From contig CAKOGP040001224.1 of NCBI GenBank assembly GCA_933822405.4, forward strand, positions 1-58,991: 58,991 bases of DNA, in the 5' to 3' direction. The position numbers and the translations under genes were made by a program. Below are positions 1 to 10,020 of the stretch, one piece after another (the stretch's first letter is position 1; each line of letters begins with the position of its first letter). The DNA is from Cylindrotheca closterium (Eukaryota; Bacillariophyta; Bacillariophyceae; Bacillariales; Bacillariaceae). The notes under the pieces were generated by a model that was given only the letters and a program-made list of their open reading frames with translations, was not told the origin of the DNA and searched no databases.

Positions 1-505
1 TACAGCATAACGATCCACACTCTTTGCGCGCGTGTGCATGTGATGTTACATGGTGAATGATATAATAAGGCTCACCTGCTTTCATCTTGTGTCCTGGAGC
101 AAGTCGATCTTTGGCCGCCCGGTTCTCCGTGGTGGCCCAATGGAGAGCTTCCATTTCTCGTTGCGTTGGTGGTTTATTCGTCTTCTTTGCGGCGGTATCT
201 ACAGTAAGTCCTTTTGTCTCTTTTGCCGCTAATGTTTCAGCAGCAGAATTTTGGTTTGCGGCAGCTTCTGCAGCTTTCCGCTGCGCCTTTAGCGCTCTCC
301 AACGATTGTTGAAATTGTCCCGCGTGACACACTTAAAATCTTGGCCGTAAAAATCAACAATCCTTTGAATGTCACCACGTTTTTTGGCTTTATTCTCCTC
401 ATGGACCTTGATCAATTCATCCAGAACAAGATTCTGAAGTTGTTTGGCTTTTTGTTTGGGCGTGAGGTTCTTGTAGTTTGGAAGAATCGCTGTCGAAGAC
501 GCCAT
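1..505 (-). CDS. Unrecognised protein, N-terminal part, cut by window edge
   Basis: An ATG at 505 (reverse strand) opens a frame that stays open to base 1. A good donor (CAG|GTGAGC) at 76/75 suggests the first exon ends at 76, giving about 143 residues (76-505). The protein is Lys/Gln/Ala rich. Residues about 14-75 contain a helical segment with LTPKQKAKQLQNLVLDELI and then GDIQRIVDFYG and DNFNNRWRALK. That layout is reminiscent of a small helix-turn-helix DNA-binding domain of the psq/transposase type, followed by a charged Ala-rich linker. I do not recognise a named family. It is divergent from the Rad5-like gene at 861, with about 355 bp between them. A DNA-binding or transposon-derived role is inference only, and the C-terminal part lies outside the window. 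Confidence 0.55.
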   Translation of the reverse strand, partial: MASSTAILPNYKNLTPKQKAKQLQNLVLDELIKVHEENKAKKRGDIQRIVDFYGQDFKCVTRDNFNNRWRALKAQRKAAEAAANQNSAAETLAAKETKGLTVDTAAKKTNKPPTQREMEALHWATTENRAAKDRLAPGHKMKAGEPYYIIHHVTSHAHARKECGSLCC

Positions 506-860
506 GATGAAAATGCCTTATGTTGTTTGTTTTATGAGTATGTTACGACTGACTCCCTCTTGGAGTCGAACTTGGAGTGACATTTGTAATCTAGTGAAAG
601 TCATCCAACATCTTTGCGGAGTATATTATTGTCATCCAAAACCAAAATGAAAAACAATATAAGGTCGATGATTATTTTCATTTCAGCAGCATTTCAAAAT
701 GGCGCGAACATTGTTCATGCGTGCGTGGTGCGCGCACTCATCTCGAAAGAAGCACAAAAACAATAACAAAACAAAAGTATAGCATTGACAATAAACAAAC
801 CTTCAACCCTCGTCCTGTTTATATCAATATTTATGCTTAACCTATGCTTCTGAAGCAACC
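506..860. other. Divergent intergenic spacer
   Basis: This AT-rich spacer separates the two divergent start codons at 505 (minus) and 861 (plus), so it should hold both promoters. I see no clear TATA box, RNA gene or conserved frame. The short open frame on the minus strand across 715-939 overlaps the start of the Rad5-like gene and is not convincing. Confidence 0.5.
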
Positions 861-2035
861 ATGAAACCATCCGTAATCGAAAGGTTAAACTCACTGCGCA
901 ACTTTGTGGGAAACACTTATTCAGAGTCCGATTTATCATCCTGCCTGAGACAGGCGGGCTATGACGTAAATCTTGCTGCCAACCTTCTCCTGACGGGGGA
1001 CTTTAAGCCAAGCCCTACGAATGCAGCCTCGTCCATATTTTCATTGGGAAAGAAACGAACATCTCCTTCCAGTGATACTTCGCCCAAACCCAGCTCTTCC
1101 AATCATGATCAACAAACTCCTTCCAATCGTCATTCGAAAAAAGCCAAATCCAATGCTGCTACCATGAGTTACACCACACCCAAATCACGCCAGTCGGCCG
1201 CCGTCACCCCCACGACCCCTGCTACTGCTGCTGCTGCCAAAGATGATGACCGTTGGCTACTTTGTCAACGATGGCTCAGTGACGGCGTCTGTACCCAACG
1301 CAACGGATCCGTGGCCTATCAAGAATCCCTCCAAATCGAAGCATCGTCCACCATGATTCGATTTCGGGGCAGGAATGTGCAAGGTCAATTCCCCAAGCGC
1401 GTCAGTGCCTTTTTGGCACCCCTGATGGACCATATCGAAGTGACGGCCTCGGCGTTGATGGAAGAACGTTTTCTCCGAATTGGTTCCCAAATTCCCTTTT
1501 CCCTCAGTGTGTGGCTTCCGTGCGACCCGTCGTTGTTTTTTGAATTGTTTGATACTACAAAACAAGGCGCGGCATCATCCTTGTCGTCATCATCATATAC
1601 CAAAACTAATGGGATCTTGAGCAAGTCGGTCAAAAGCTCAAATGCCACCCCCAAAGCCAAGGCAGCCTTTGCCTTGCTTCAGTGGGCTCAATTGGGAGAT
1701 GCCCTGGAAGAGTTTGATCCCAATGCCAGTACTTTGAGCGATGACGAACAAGCAAGTGATGACGATAATGAGGAAGGGCTATTGCTACTCGAAGAAGAAA
1801 TAGAAGAAGAGGAACAGCAGGCCGACGAGTCGGAGGAAACCAAAATTGCCCTCGATTTGTCATCCAACAATAACAATACTAGTCATTGCCCCGAAATGGA
1901 CGAACCGGATCATTTTGGTTGTCAATTGCGGCCCTACCAAAAAGAATCCCTTTGGTGGATGATCCAGCGGGAAGCGGAGGAAGAAAATGCCGACTTTTTG
2001 CGCCAACAATTGCAAGTTCTGAATGATTTGGCCAA

Positions 2036-2068
<33 letters not shown>

Positions 2069-4453
2069 AACTACTACAACTTCTCACGAGTCATCCTCAA
2101 ATGGGGTGCAAGTGGTCACGCCAGGAATTAGTTGCGATTGTGGACCAGTGGCCATAATGGCGACTGATGGACAACATGAGAATGACGAGGAGGATGGGAT
2201 CGAGGCACCACCCGTTCAGGACAATGGAACCCCCGCCGATTTGGATCATCCACTCTGGGAACGACGGTATCTGTGTTCAAGCGATCGGACCAGAGCCTTG
2301 TCCTTTTACGTCCAACCCTTTTTTGGTGTGGCCTCGGCGTCACCACCCTTGCCACCCAAGCCATGTCGGGGTGGACTATTGTGCGATTCCATGGGATTGG
2401 GCAAAACCATTCAAATACTGGCATTGATTCAAACGTCCAAACAAATAGATGAGCAGGCTGGTAATGATGGTCCTAAAACGACGTTGATTGTAACGCCATT
2501 GTCATTGTTGGCGCAATGGGAAGAAGAAATCAGGACCAAGACCAATCTGACATCCTCTGTGTATTATGGAGACAGCAAGGACGGAGTATCCTTTGCCATG
2601 GTAGATGTCGTATTGACGACCTATGGGACGCTTCAGGGGGAAATGCGTGCCTCGTTTATTGCTCGCAAACCAAACAGCAAGACGAAAACAAGCCAACGGA
2701 ATATCTCTGGTGGTGGTGGCGGAGTGCTGCTTTCTCAGGCTTGGAAACGAATCGTTTTGGACGAAGCCCATTGCATCAAGAATACATCGACCGTTGCGTC
2801 CCGGGCATGCTGTCTGTTGCAGGCGGAACGACGGTGGTGTGTCTCCGGGACGATTATTCAAAATTCCTTGGAGGATGCCTACGCTCAGCTCAAATTTTTG
2901 CGCCACGAACCTTGGCACAATCATGGTTTTTGGAACACGGCCATTACCCGCGAGACAGATTCCAATGTGGCATTGGGGCGGGTCCAAAAGGTACTGGCGC
3001 CCATTATGATTCGACGGACCAAAGATTCTTTGGACAGGCATGGCAAACCCATCTTGTCATTACCACCAGTGGAGACCAAGACTATTACTGTGGAGTTTTC
3101 CGAGGCTGAACGACAATTTTACGATGCTCTTTTCACGAAATCTCTCTCCTTGTTTGAAGGATTCATCCAGACTGGAAGCGTTTCCAAGTCATGGCTGGCC
3201 ATCTTTTCCTTGATCAATCGACTTCGGCAGACCTGTGATCATGTGGCGTTGACACTGAAGAAACACATGGGGAAGGATGAGTGGGCATCTCGCATCACGG
3301 CATCCCAACGGATCAAAGGAGAAGAAGAAACGGAGCAACTAGAAGAGGAGAATGGCAAAGATATTGACTCGCGCTTCCTGAACAATATCATGGACCAGTT
3401 CAAGGCCATGCAAAAGGATGGAAGATCTTCATCGCAGCAATCCTCCTTTGCACAAAAGGTTGCGGAACGGCTGAATGACGCGACTCAAGGCAAGGGCGAG
3501 TTGGAAGAATGCCCGCTTTCGCTGGATCCCATTGATGTCGAATCAGCAGTGGTGACTCCCTGTTTCCATGTTTTCAGCCGAGATGGACTGATGGATGTTA
3601 TCAACACTCAGAAAGCAAAGGCAAAGTCTGTTGATTTTCCTTGTCCCGTATGCAATGCACAAGTCTCAGCCCCAAAAGTACTGTCGATTTCCAAGCAAGA
3701 TGGTGAGGTTCAAATATCCTACTTGCATGATCCCAAGCCAGTCGTCGCTCCCAAAACTGAGGAAGACCCTTCCGGTGCTCGTCAAGTATTGGAAACGGCC
3801 ATTGGCGGATCGATGAGTTCCAAATTGGCTGCCATTTCAAACGAACTTGAGAACGTTTGGGACGAGGACCCTGGATCCAAAGTTTTGGTACGTTAGTGTC
3901 CGCGATAGATGAGCATTTGAAAAGATGATGTTTCCTCACTACTGGTCTTTTTGTTCAGATTTTCTCTCAATTTCTTGGCTTTTTGGATATGATGGAGCAT
4001 GAATTTGGTAATCAAGGAATCGCAACGTTTCGACTTGATGGGTCACTCTCTTTGAAGGACAGAGTCAAGGTGATTCAAGAGTTTGGCCAGTCCAAGAAAT
4101 CTTCTACCCCTACGAATCGTACAGGATCCGTTTTGTTGATATCCATGAAGGCAGGGGGCGTTGGGCTAAACTTGGTAGCCGCATCGTCCTGTTTCATTGC
4201 CGATCCATGGTGGAATGGTGCTGTTGAAGACCAATGCATCAATCGGATACACCGAATCGGTCAGACGGCAGACAAAGTGCGGGTCCGCAAGTTTTACGTC
4301 GCCAATACTGTCGAACAACGGATTGTACAGCTGCAGGAAAAGAAGAAACGAATTGCGAACCAAATTATGGCGGAAGGAAACTCGGGAACGACTGACCTTT
4401 CGGCAGGTCAGCCATCATTGGAAGACTTGAAACAATTGTTCCAAATGGGATGA
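861..4453 (+). CDS. RAD5-like: Rad5/HLTF-like SNF2 DNA translocase with HIRAN and degenerate RING
   Basis: Two exons, 861-3887 and 3959-4453, are joined across a 71-nt GT-AG intron in phase 0, giving 1173 residues. Order of domains: a UBA-like helix bundle (about 8-48), a HIRAN domain (about 129-235), an acidic Glu/Asp stretch, a poly-Thr run encoded by an ACT microsatellite, and the SNF2 ATPase with Walker A CDSMGLGKTIQ (about 508-518) and DEAH at 634-637. A RING-type insert follows (884-931), then helicase C with SMKAGGVGLNL and HRIGQ. HIRAN plus an inserted RING is the Rad5/HLTF arrangement: a DNA translocase and ubiquitin ligase for PCNA polyubiquitination and fork reversal. Oddly, the RING keeps only C884, C901, H903, C928 and C931. 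The residues expected for its first zinc site are Ser or Gly, so ligase activity is uncertain. A Rad5/Rad16-family paralogue is the alternative. Confidence 0.9.
2035..2081 (+). repeat. ACT trinucleotide microsatellite in coding sequence
   Basis: About fifteen ACT/ACA triplets run in frame and encode a poly-threonine tract between the HIRAN and ATPase parts of the Rad5-like protein. The run is slightly interrupted by ACA codons, as expected for an ageing simple repeat. It is likely to vary in length between alleles. Confidence 0.9.
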
Positions 4454-4860
4454 GACTGAGGGGACATCACGTGGCTGAGACCTGCAGATAGGGGCAAGAC
4501 TTGTCGATCTTCCGTTTGAAATCTCCTAAAAATGTTCCGAGAGCAGACCACCACCAGCTGATTCAAATCCAATGCATTACCGTTGTCACAGTGGCTTAAT
4601 GCTTGATGAAGAACTTACTAGAACCGTCATTACTAGAACTGTTACAACAAGTTCATGTCGTTCATGTGTGCACTTCTCTTTTTTGATCGATTAAAGTTAG
4701 GTACCGATAGTAAACAGGTAAATAGATGGTACTTGCAATCGTCAACTATCGTTCTTGAGAAAAGTACATTGCTATGCTTTGATCATTTGAGTCGAGTTAA
4801 TAGTCTATTACAACAGTACCCGGTACAGTCTTCAATATACTGGTACATACAATAGCGTCT
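4454..4860. other. Spacer after the Rad5-like gene
   Basis: This is the 3' flank of the Rad5-like gene. It contains a near-palindromic GTACCCGGTAC at 4816-4826, one of a group of GTAC-centred palindromes seen in several spacers of this window. No coding frame with protein-like composition was found. Confidence 0.45.
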
Positions 4861-5222
4861 TCATTTGCCCAAAATCGACAGACATTTCCCCTTGGCAGTT
4901 CCGATTTGTACTTCGTGTGCATCAAGCAAAACATCGTGTCCGATGATTGCGTTGGCTCCAAGCACAGCACCGTCTTGTTCTTCGACATACAGTCTGTTGG
5001 AAAGCAACCCTTCGAGTTCCTTCGCGCGTCTGGTTCACTGAGTAAGATCAATCGTCGTCATCAGATTCGAAGGTGTCCCAGAATTCGCCTTTGGCTTTTT
5101 GATTTACGACCTTCTGCCTGAGTTCAGCATTTTGAGTAGCATTTTTCTTGCTCTGCGACCTTCTGCCTAAGTTCAGCATTTTCAGCAGCGAGCTGAGCTA
5201 AGATCTCATGAACGTCCGACAT
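4861..5222 (-). pseudogene. Frameshifted coiled-coil gene relic, possibly barrel-type C-terminus
   Basis: From an ATG at 5222 the minus strand encodes a heptad-like peptide (LAQLAAENAELRQKVAEQE). It goes out of frame at a run of five A residues near 5141-5145. One frame over, the same heptad unit recurs (NAELRQKVVNQ) and ends in an acidic tail with a stop near 5050. A third frame between about 5035 and 4861 then reads as plausible protein (GLLSNRLYVEEQDGAVLG, then AHEVQIGTAKGKCLS) to a TGA at 4861. I read this as one gene broken by at least two frame changes. The C-terminal piece vaguely recalls dirigent/allene-oxide-cyclase-like barrels, but that is a guess. A sequencing error in the homopolymer could account for the first break only. 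Confidence 0.45.
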
Positions 5223-5389
5223 TGATGCTTCGTTGTCAGTCTTCGAGCTGTTTAGCTCGTCACAGTATGAGTGAGCTGTAATTGTCAATGGTTCTAGATT
5301 CCAACGTTGTTGTCGTTTCGTGTTTGTTTTCGTTTTTGCTGACCCGTGTTTTCACCATCAATCCTTTGGTTGGTCAACTCTAGACTTAT

Positions 5390-5430
5390 TACAGTACTGG
5401 TACTGTATGATACTATAATAACTGTACAGT
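5390..5430. repeat. Cluster of GTAC-centred palindromes
   Basis: TACAGTACTGGTACTGTA at 5390-5407 is a perfect inverted repeat with 8-bp arms and a 2-bp centre. ACTGTACAGT at 5421-5430 is a perfect palindrome. Related sequences occur in other spacers, for example near 4816, 38220, 41880, 46557 and 49415. The function is unknown. Confidence 0.7.
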
Positions 5431-6186
5431 AACAACCAGAATTGGATGTGAGATATGACACCCACGCTCGCACCATTAATAATTTTTTCAAACGTGAAGA
5501 GCGATCGATCGATAGAGCAACTATCTTTGTCACTGTTCAACAGAGACGGGAGGTTTACACGCAAGAAACCCCATTGAACCCATCCAAATGTACCAAGTGT
5601 GTAAGAGCATAGTGGCTTCATATGAAATTTCTCATTCGTTTGTCTATCTAAGATAGCCTACTGCCGTCCTCCGTGTGTGTGTTCGTAGTATTTTGTCTTG
5701 GTGTGTAGCTGGTGGGTTGTGGTGTGAAGCGGGTCGAACTGATCGAGTAATAGACTCGATTCGTTCGACCAATCTCAGAAATCCCGTGTGCGGTATTACT
5801 GAGATCTGCTTTCCTACCAGGCACCGCCGATATGGTAAAATGGAGGCGGTGCCCAACAGGGCGGGTGAGGTTTGGGAGAGAAAAATTGAATTACCGCGAC
5901 ACAAGTGGGTGAATTCAATCTCAGTCGATAAACTGGGCATCATTGCCTGGGCGCATCGACAACAACTTTTGACGGTCGAAGGCCGTTCGGCCTTTGTCCG
6001 TCTGTAACACAATGTAGTCAAAGAAATCGAACAGTGTGCCTGCGGTCTACGTTGGACGAATTTTTTTGGGGATGGATCAAGTCGTATGAGTCGAGTGAAC
6101 ACGTCGTTCATAGTTAGTTAATTCCCAATGCGTTATACTGCGATTTGAACCTTCATCACATTGCGTTGTGAATTTATTCCAAAGCA
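5431..6186. other. Spacer with inverted repeat, no supported gene
   Basis: Overlapping open frames exist on both strands, including a 155-codon minus frame at 5644-6111. None has a recognisable domain or a protein-like composition, and the two strands are open over the same bases. The only clear structure is the hairpin at 5733-5769. The region serves as 5' flank of the CRAL-TRIO gene. Confidence 0.45.
5733..5769. repeat. Imperfect inverted repeat (hairpin)
   Basis: Arms of 16 bp at 5733-5748 (GTCGAACTGATCGAGT) and 5754-5769 (ACTCGATTCGTTCGAC) pair with two mismatches around a 5-base loop. It could be a small transposon end, a terminator-like hairpin or chance. The outer TCGTTCGACC recurs at 30906-30915. 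Confidence 0.65.
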
Positions 6187-7388
6187 ATGAATCAACTATG
6201 CGGCCTAGAATTAGAGTCAACAATCGATGACTACCTCTCTGAAGCGGAAAGAATCGCGTTGAAGGAATTTACCGAAGTCTATGAAGGCACTTGTCCAGAG
6301 GCCATTTCGCCAGCATCCAAAGTCTCTCCCCAATTTGGAATGTTGGACGAACACCACCATCTTCACAGCGAGGACGGATGGAGAAAACTCGACCAAGTGA
6401 CCCTGTATAGATTTCTATGCGCCGACAGAGTCAGTCCAACTGGTAAATTTCAGCAGGCGAAGAGTCTCGATCGATTGCAGCGGGCACTGCGCCACAGGAC
6501 TGTCTCCAAAGCTGACGCTATCCTGGACTGGTGGATGGATCGGCTGGAACAACAAGGACACCACGTCAAAGCAGGAAGCGGAGAGCCACGAAAACCCAAT
6601 CGCATGCTGAGGAAATTGTCATCTTCTTCGTTGTATTCCTCGTCGAGCATTGCGACTGGTTCATTCCGAATTGAAGAAGGAGCTGATACTTCTCTGCTGG
6701 AAGATGTCGAATTTGTTCCGCATCATCAAATCCGACACCCTGGATTTTCTGCGATCGACTTGGAAAAATACCGACGACTGCGGATTAGAGAATTCTCTGG
6801 GCGATGTCACAAAGGTCAGCCTGTCCTGTTTGAACGATTGGGAGCTTTTTTGGGATCTGGCAATCATGTCCACTTTTCTCACGAGGAATGGATGCAGTTG
6901 TACATTTGGGATTTGGAACGTCATTTCATCGAAATGAGAGAGGCAGCCAAGGCCAATGGGAAACCTGTACACAAGTACATCTTTTGCGGAGATGGGTAAG
7001 CAAAAACTACCTGCCTGATCATTGTCCTGATTGGATTTCCTTTCAATATTCATAATTTCTCATGTTTTTGTTCAGCCAAGGTATGGTGGAGGCAATCATG
7101 AATCGATCCATTTGGAAGGTGGTTCCTCTTTTGAAAGCGTACAAGGCAGTGGAAGACTTTTACCCAGAGATTGCTGATACCATCATTTTGTTCAATGTAC
7201 CCAAGATCGCCACTTTCTTCTACAGGATGGTCCGTGGATTCCTCGATCCGGTGACTGCAGAAAAGATAAATTTGTATTCCACTTCCGATTACAAAGAAGT
7301 GTTTTCCAAAATCATGCCTCTGGATGCCGTACCTCAGGAATATGGCGGCACTAGCAAGAAGCAGTATCCCAAAATGGCGTCTAGCTAG
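6187..7388 (+). CDS. CRAL-TRIO (Sec14-like) domain protein
   Basis: Exons 6187-6995 and 7076-7388 join across an 80-nt GT-AG intron that splits a Gly codon, giving 373 residues. The N-terminal half carries a CRAL-TRIO-N-like helical part (RFLCADRVSPTGKFQQAK, about 78-95), then a Ser-rich linker. The lipid-binding domain follows: YRRLRIREFSGRCHKGQPV, KYIFCGDG, then VEDFYPEIADTIILFNVP and INLYSTSDYKEVFSK. The pattern 'FYPE…..ILFNVP' followed by a short helix and a 'KI.LYS' strand is the classic end of the Sec14 fold, which binds phosphatidylinositol, phosphatidylcholine or small hydrophobic ligands. No GOLD or transmembrane segment was seen, so a soluble lipid-transfer or sensor protein is likely. 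The ligand cannot be read from the sequence. Confidence 0.82.
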
Positions 7389-7945
7389 TTGAAAGCAATG
7401 TTCCGAAATCATTGGTAGTCCAAAAGCATCCTGACGATGAAAACTGCATCCAGTTGAGGCTTCGATCGCACAGAAGCTATAGCCAGTTTTAGAACGGAAT
7501 ACGTCGACGAGACCAGCAACCTAAAAGGGGAATACAACGGCGCTGCTAAATCATCATGAAGACGGGGATTGAGATACCGGTACGCCAAGAGATCCTTTGA
7601 TTTTTGAATTCAAACTCCCTTGAACTCTTAGAGCGAGCACTTTTAAAAAGCTCCAGATTATTTAAAATTAAAATTTTTATGCTGCAGTTGAATGATATCC
7701 TACAGTAGTGCCACGATCCATAGGAACAAGAAGTTGAAGGCGGGGAATTCTGAATCCTTAATGCCCTGCCGCTCCCATAGTGTCATTGCCAGCCAGTCTA
7801 TTTCAAATATCAATCGTTATGAACGGAAATACTGATTCGCCAAATCACCGTTGGTAGAAGACGCCACCATCCTCCTTTGCACGAACGAGGCGGTCACTTC
7901 GCATTCTCCGCTTGAGATCAAGGAATTAATGAAAATGCAAATGAT
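7389..7945. other. Convergent spacer
   Basis: This is 557 bp between the stops of the CRAL-TRIO gene (plus) and the glycosyltransferase gene (minus). It includes an AT-rich stretch near 7655-7680. I see no gene, repeat or RNA in it. Confidence 0.5.
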
Positions 7946-9709
7946 TCAATTCTTCGTGAATGCCTTCAAATACTTTTTCCACTTCGTCTTGAAATCGCCA
8001 ACGTTCTTGACTGGATGATCTATGGATGAATAACTCATCTGAACACGACGAATCATTTGAGGGTGGGTGTGGATCAAGTTTGCAATATTCAGGTCCTCAA
8101 AAGGTGCGTGATACTTCTTGCGGTTACATTGCTCCGGATCGGTGATGTAACTGGCCAAGTCTGGAGACATCCAGTAGAGTAGGCCGCTCATAAAGGTTGG
8201 GCCAACTATTCGGTATTTCGTTGGATAGTCGAACCGGATGTCATATTTGCCCCCGAATATCCTCTTGTTCCAGGGATACATGGGCATTCGTTTTAGATCC
8301 CTGACAAAAGAAGGTGGATAGACAACCGTGTCTGTATCTGCCTTTGCAATGTAGTCAAAATATAACGTTTCCGAAAGCAGATATCCAAATCTGAACCATG
8401 TATCAGACTTCCCCTCTTCCATGTTCTCTTTGATGTCCAAGTACAAGACATCATCCTCGGCATCCTTCAATGTGCTCGCAGGAATCACCATTGATTCAGT
8501 AGCGTTAGCTTCTACTCTACTTGTAGGGCCATTCCGATTGGCACCAACAACAAATGTATATGCAATCTGACAGTCTTCGTCCTTCACTTCGTTCCTTAAG
8601 AGCTGCTGAAGACTGCATATTCGATGGGGAGTTTCACTGTTGTTATAGAAACTAAGGTATGTGCTTCGAAGTGTATCTCTTCTTTCGCGCTCGATTGCTT
8701 TCAGATTAGTTGTGAATATGCCAAAGAGCATCCGTGGCATTCCACTGTACTGTGTCTTGTTTGAGTATGAGACACCCTCATTCTCAACGAGGTCTTTTTC
8801 GAACATTGGCACCTTTGGATTTATGTATTTGTCCCAATCAGCAAGTGTTTTCACTGGAACTCCAGTTGCTGGTTTGATGCCTCCCATCTTTACAACAGAC
8901 ATGTTTGTCCTCGTCTCGCGTTGATACTGAACAATGCCCTGAGATAATGATGCAGGCTTCTTATCAGAGAAGTAAATTGCAAAGTCTTTGGAAAGGAACA
9001 AGATGCTTTCTTTGTAGGAGGCTGCCAAATTTGAAGTCTCATTGGACGTGAAGAATATCGCATTCTCCTCCCAAAATTCTTGAGGTTGGATCATCAGATC
9101 AGTGGACAGGGACATGATGTAGTCGAATTGGCCCAGCTTGGTACTAGCAGTACTCACTTGTATTTGTTTGGCTGCAGATAGCCATGCTTGTGTTGCCTGA
9201 TATTTGTTCTCAGGCTTCTTCACTTTGATGAAAATTTTATCTGGCTCATATTCACCTTTGTTCTTCCTCAATTTTTCCTTGGATTTTTTCATGTTATTCA
9301 GATTCGTAGCAACCCCTTTGGTTGCAATCACAAATGTATATATGATTTCACAGTTATCTGCAGTCTCCTTCTTCGAGATGAGCTTTGAAATGGAACAAAC
9401 TCGGTATGATGTGTTGAATGATCCAAGGTGCTTCAAATAGGTTTCACGAATGATCCTCCGTCGCCGCCCCTCCAGCCGAGTATTGCCTACTTCCTTGTTT
9501 CCCACTCCGATTATCCCCATCAGAATTCTGCGTGGCGCGGAACCCTGTTTTGGTGCTCCATCATTTAGCCCAGGTAATGGTTCAGTCGAAGTTATTGCTG
9601 AACCTGGCACTATCGCAAGGAAGGTTGAAAGCTGGGCGCCTCGTCGCAGGAGATTGATTCCGATAAGACTGATCGCTAGCAGAGCAGCAACCCCGGTCTT
9701 TCCTCTCAT
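7946..9709 (-). CDS. GT31-like glycosyltransferase, internally duplicated, type II membrane protein
   Basis: Single exon, 587 residues, ATG at 9709. An N-terminal hydrophobic anchor (AALLAISLIGINLL) suggests a Golgi type II membrane protein. Two related units follow. Unit 1 (about 60-270) has IIRETYLKHLGSFNTSYRVC and CEIIYTFVIATKG. Unit 2 (about 325-580) has RRDTLRSTYLSFYNNS, CQIAYTFVVGANRNGP and FDYIAKADTDTVVY. Unit 2 has the DxD metal and nucleotide-sugar motif and the 'LRxTYL' start typical of beta-1,3-galactosyltransferase-like GT31 enzymes. Unit 1 reads FDYIMSLSTDLMI at the same point, so its DxD is incomplete and it is probably non-catalytic. The role would be protein or lipid glycan elongation, with the sugar unknown. 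The ABCA gene lies upstream on the same strand, about 311 bp away. Confidence 0.78.
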   Translation of the reverse strand: MRGKTGVAALLAISLIGINLLRRGAQLSTFLAIVPGSAITSTEPLPGLNDGAPKQGSAPRRILMGIIGVGNKEVGNTRLEGRRRRIIRETYLKHLGSFNTSYRVCSISKLISKKETADNCEIIYTFVIATKGVATNLNNMKKSKEKLRKNKGEYEPDKIFIKVKKPENKYQATQAWLSAAKQIQVSTASTKLGQFDYIMSLSTDLMIQPQEFWEENAIFFTSNETSNLAASYKESILFLSKDFAIYFSDKKPASLSQGIVQYQRETRTNMSVVKMGGIKPATGVPVKTLADWDKYINPKVPMFEKDLVENEGVSYSNKTQYSGMPRMLFGIFTTNLKAIERERRDTLRSTYLSFYNNSETPHRICSLQQLLRNEVKDEDCQIAYTFVVGANRNGPTSRVEANATESMVIPASTLKDAEDDVLYLDIKENMEEGKSDTWFRFGYLLSETLYFDYIAKADTDTVVYPPSFVRDLKRMPMYPWNKRIFGGKYDIRFDYPTKYRIVGPTFMSGLLYWMSPDLASYITDPEQCNRKKYHAPFEDLNIANLIHTHPQMIRRVQMSYSSIDHPVKNVGDFKTKWKKYLKAFTKN

Positions 9710-10020
9710 GTCTTTTGGTCGTTTTCAACCACTCATCTGTTCATTAGTTGCAATACAGTCATCCAAATGGTCGGCGCAGACATTGTATTCTATTATGTCT
9801 TCGATGATTCAAATGTCAAAACCGAATTTCCGTCCCATTGGAGAAGTAGAGCATCGGAGGTCCGAACATTTCATCATTATCATCGGGGTCATCGGTGAAC
9901 TATTGTAAGTATTTGGAATGGTATCAGGTAGTAGCCACAGGTACATCAAATTGTGTGCTAGTAAGATAAGGGAGTTTTACAGGATTTTGTTTTTAATAAA
10001 GTATCTACTTCCGAATGAAT
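9710..10020. other. Spacer between two minus-strand genes
   Basis: This is 311 bp holding the ABCA 3' end and the glycosyltransferase promoter. An AATAAA on the minus strand was not found close to the ABCA stop. No gene was seen. Confidence 0.45.

Noticed and set aside
2502..3109. Open frames of 179 and 197 codons inside the Rad5-like gene
   Set aside because: They overlap the conserved ATPase motifs of the true frame and have no features of their own.
5644..6111. 155-codon minus frame and 110-codon plus frame over the same bases
   Set aside because: Both strands are open at once, with no domain, signal or homologous pattern. Treated as spacer.
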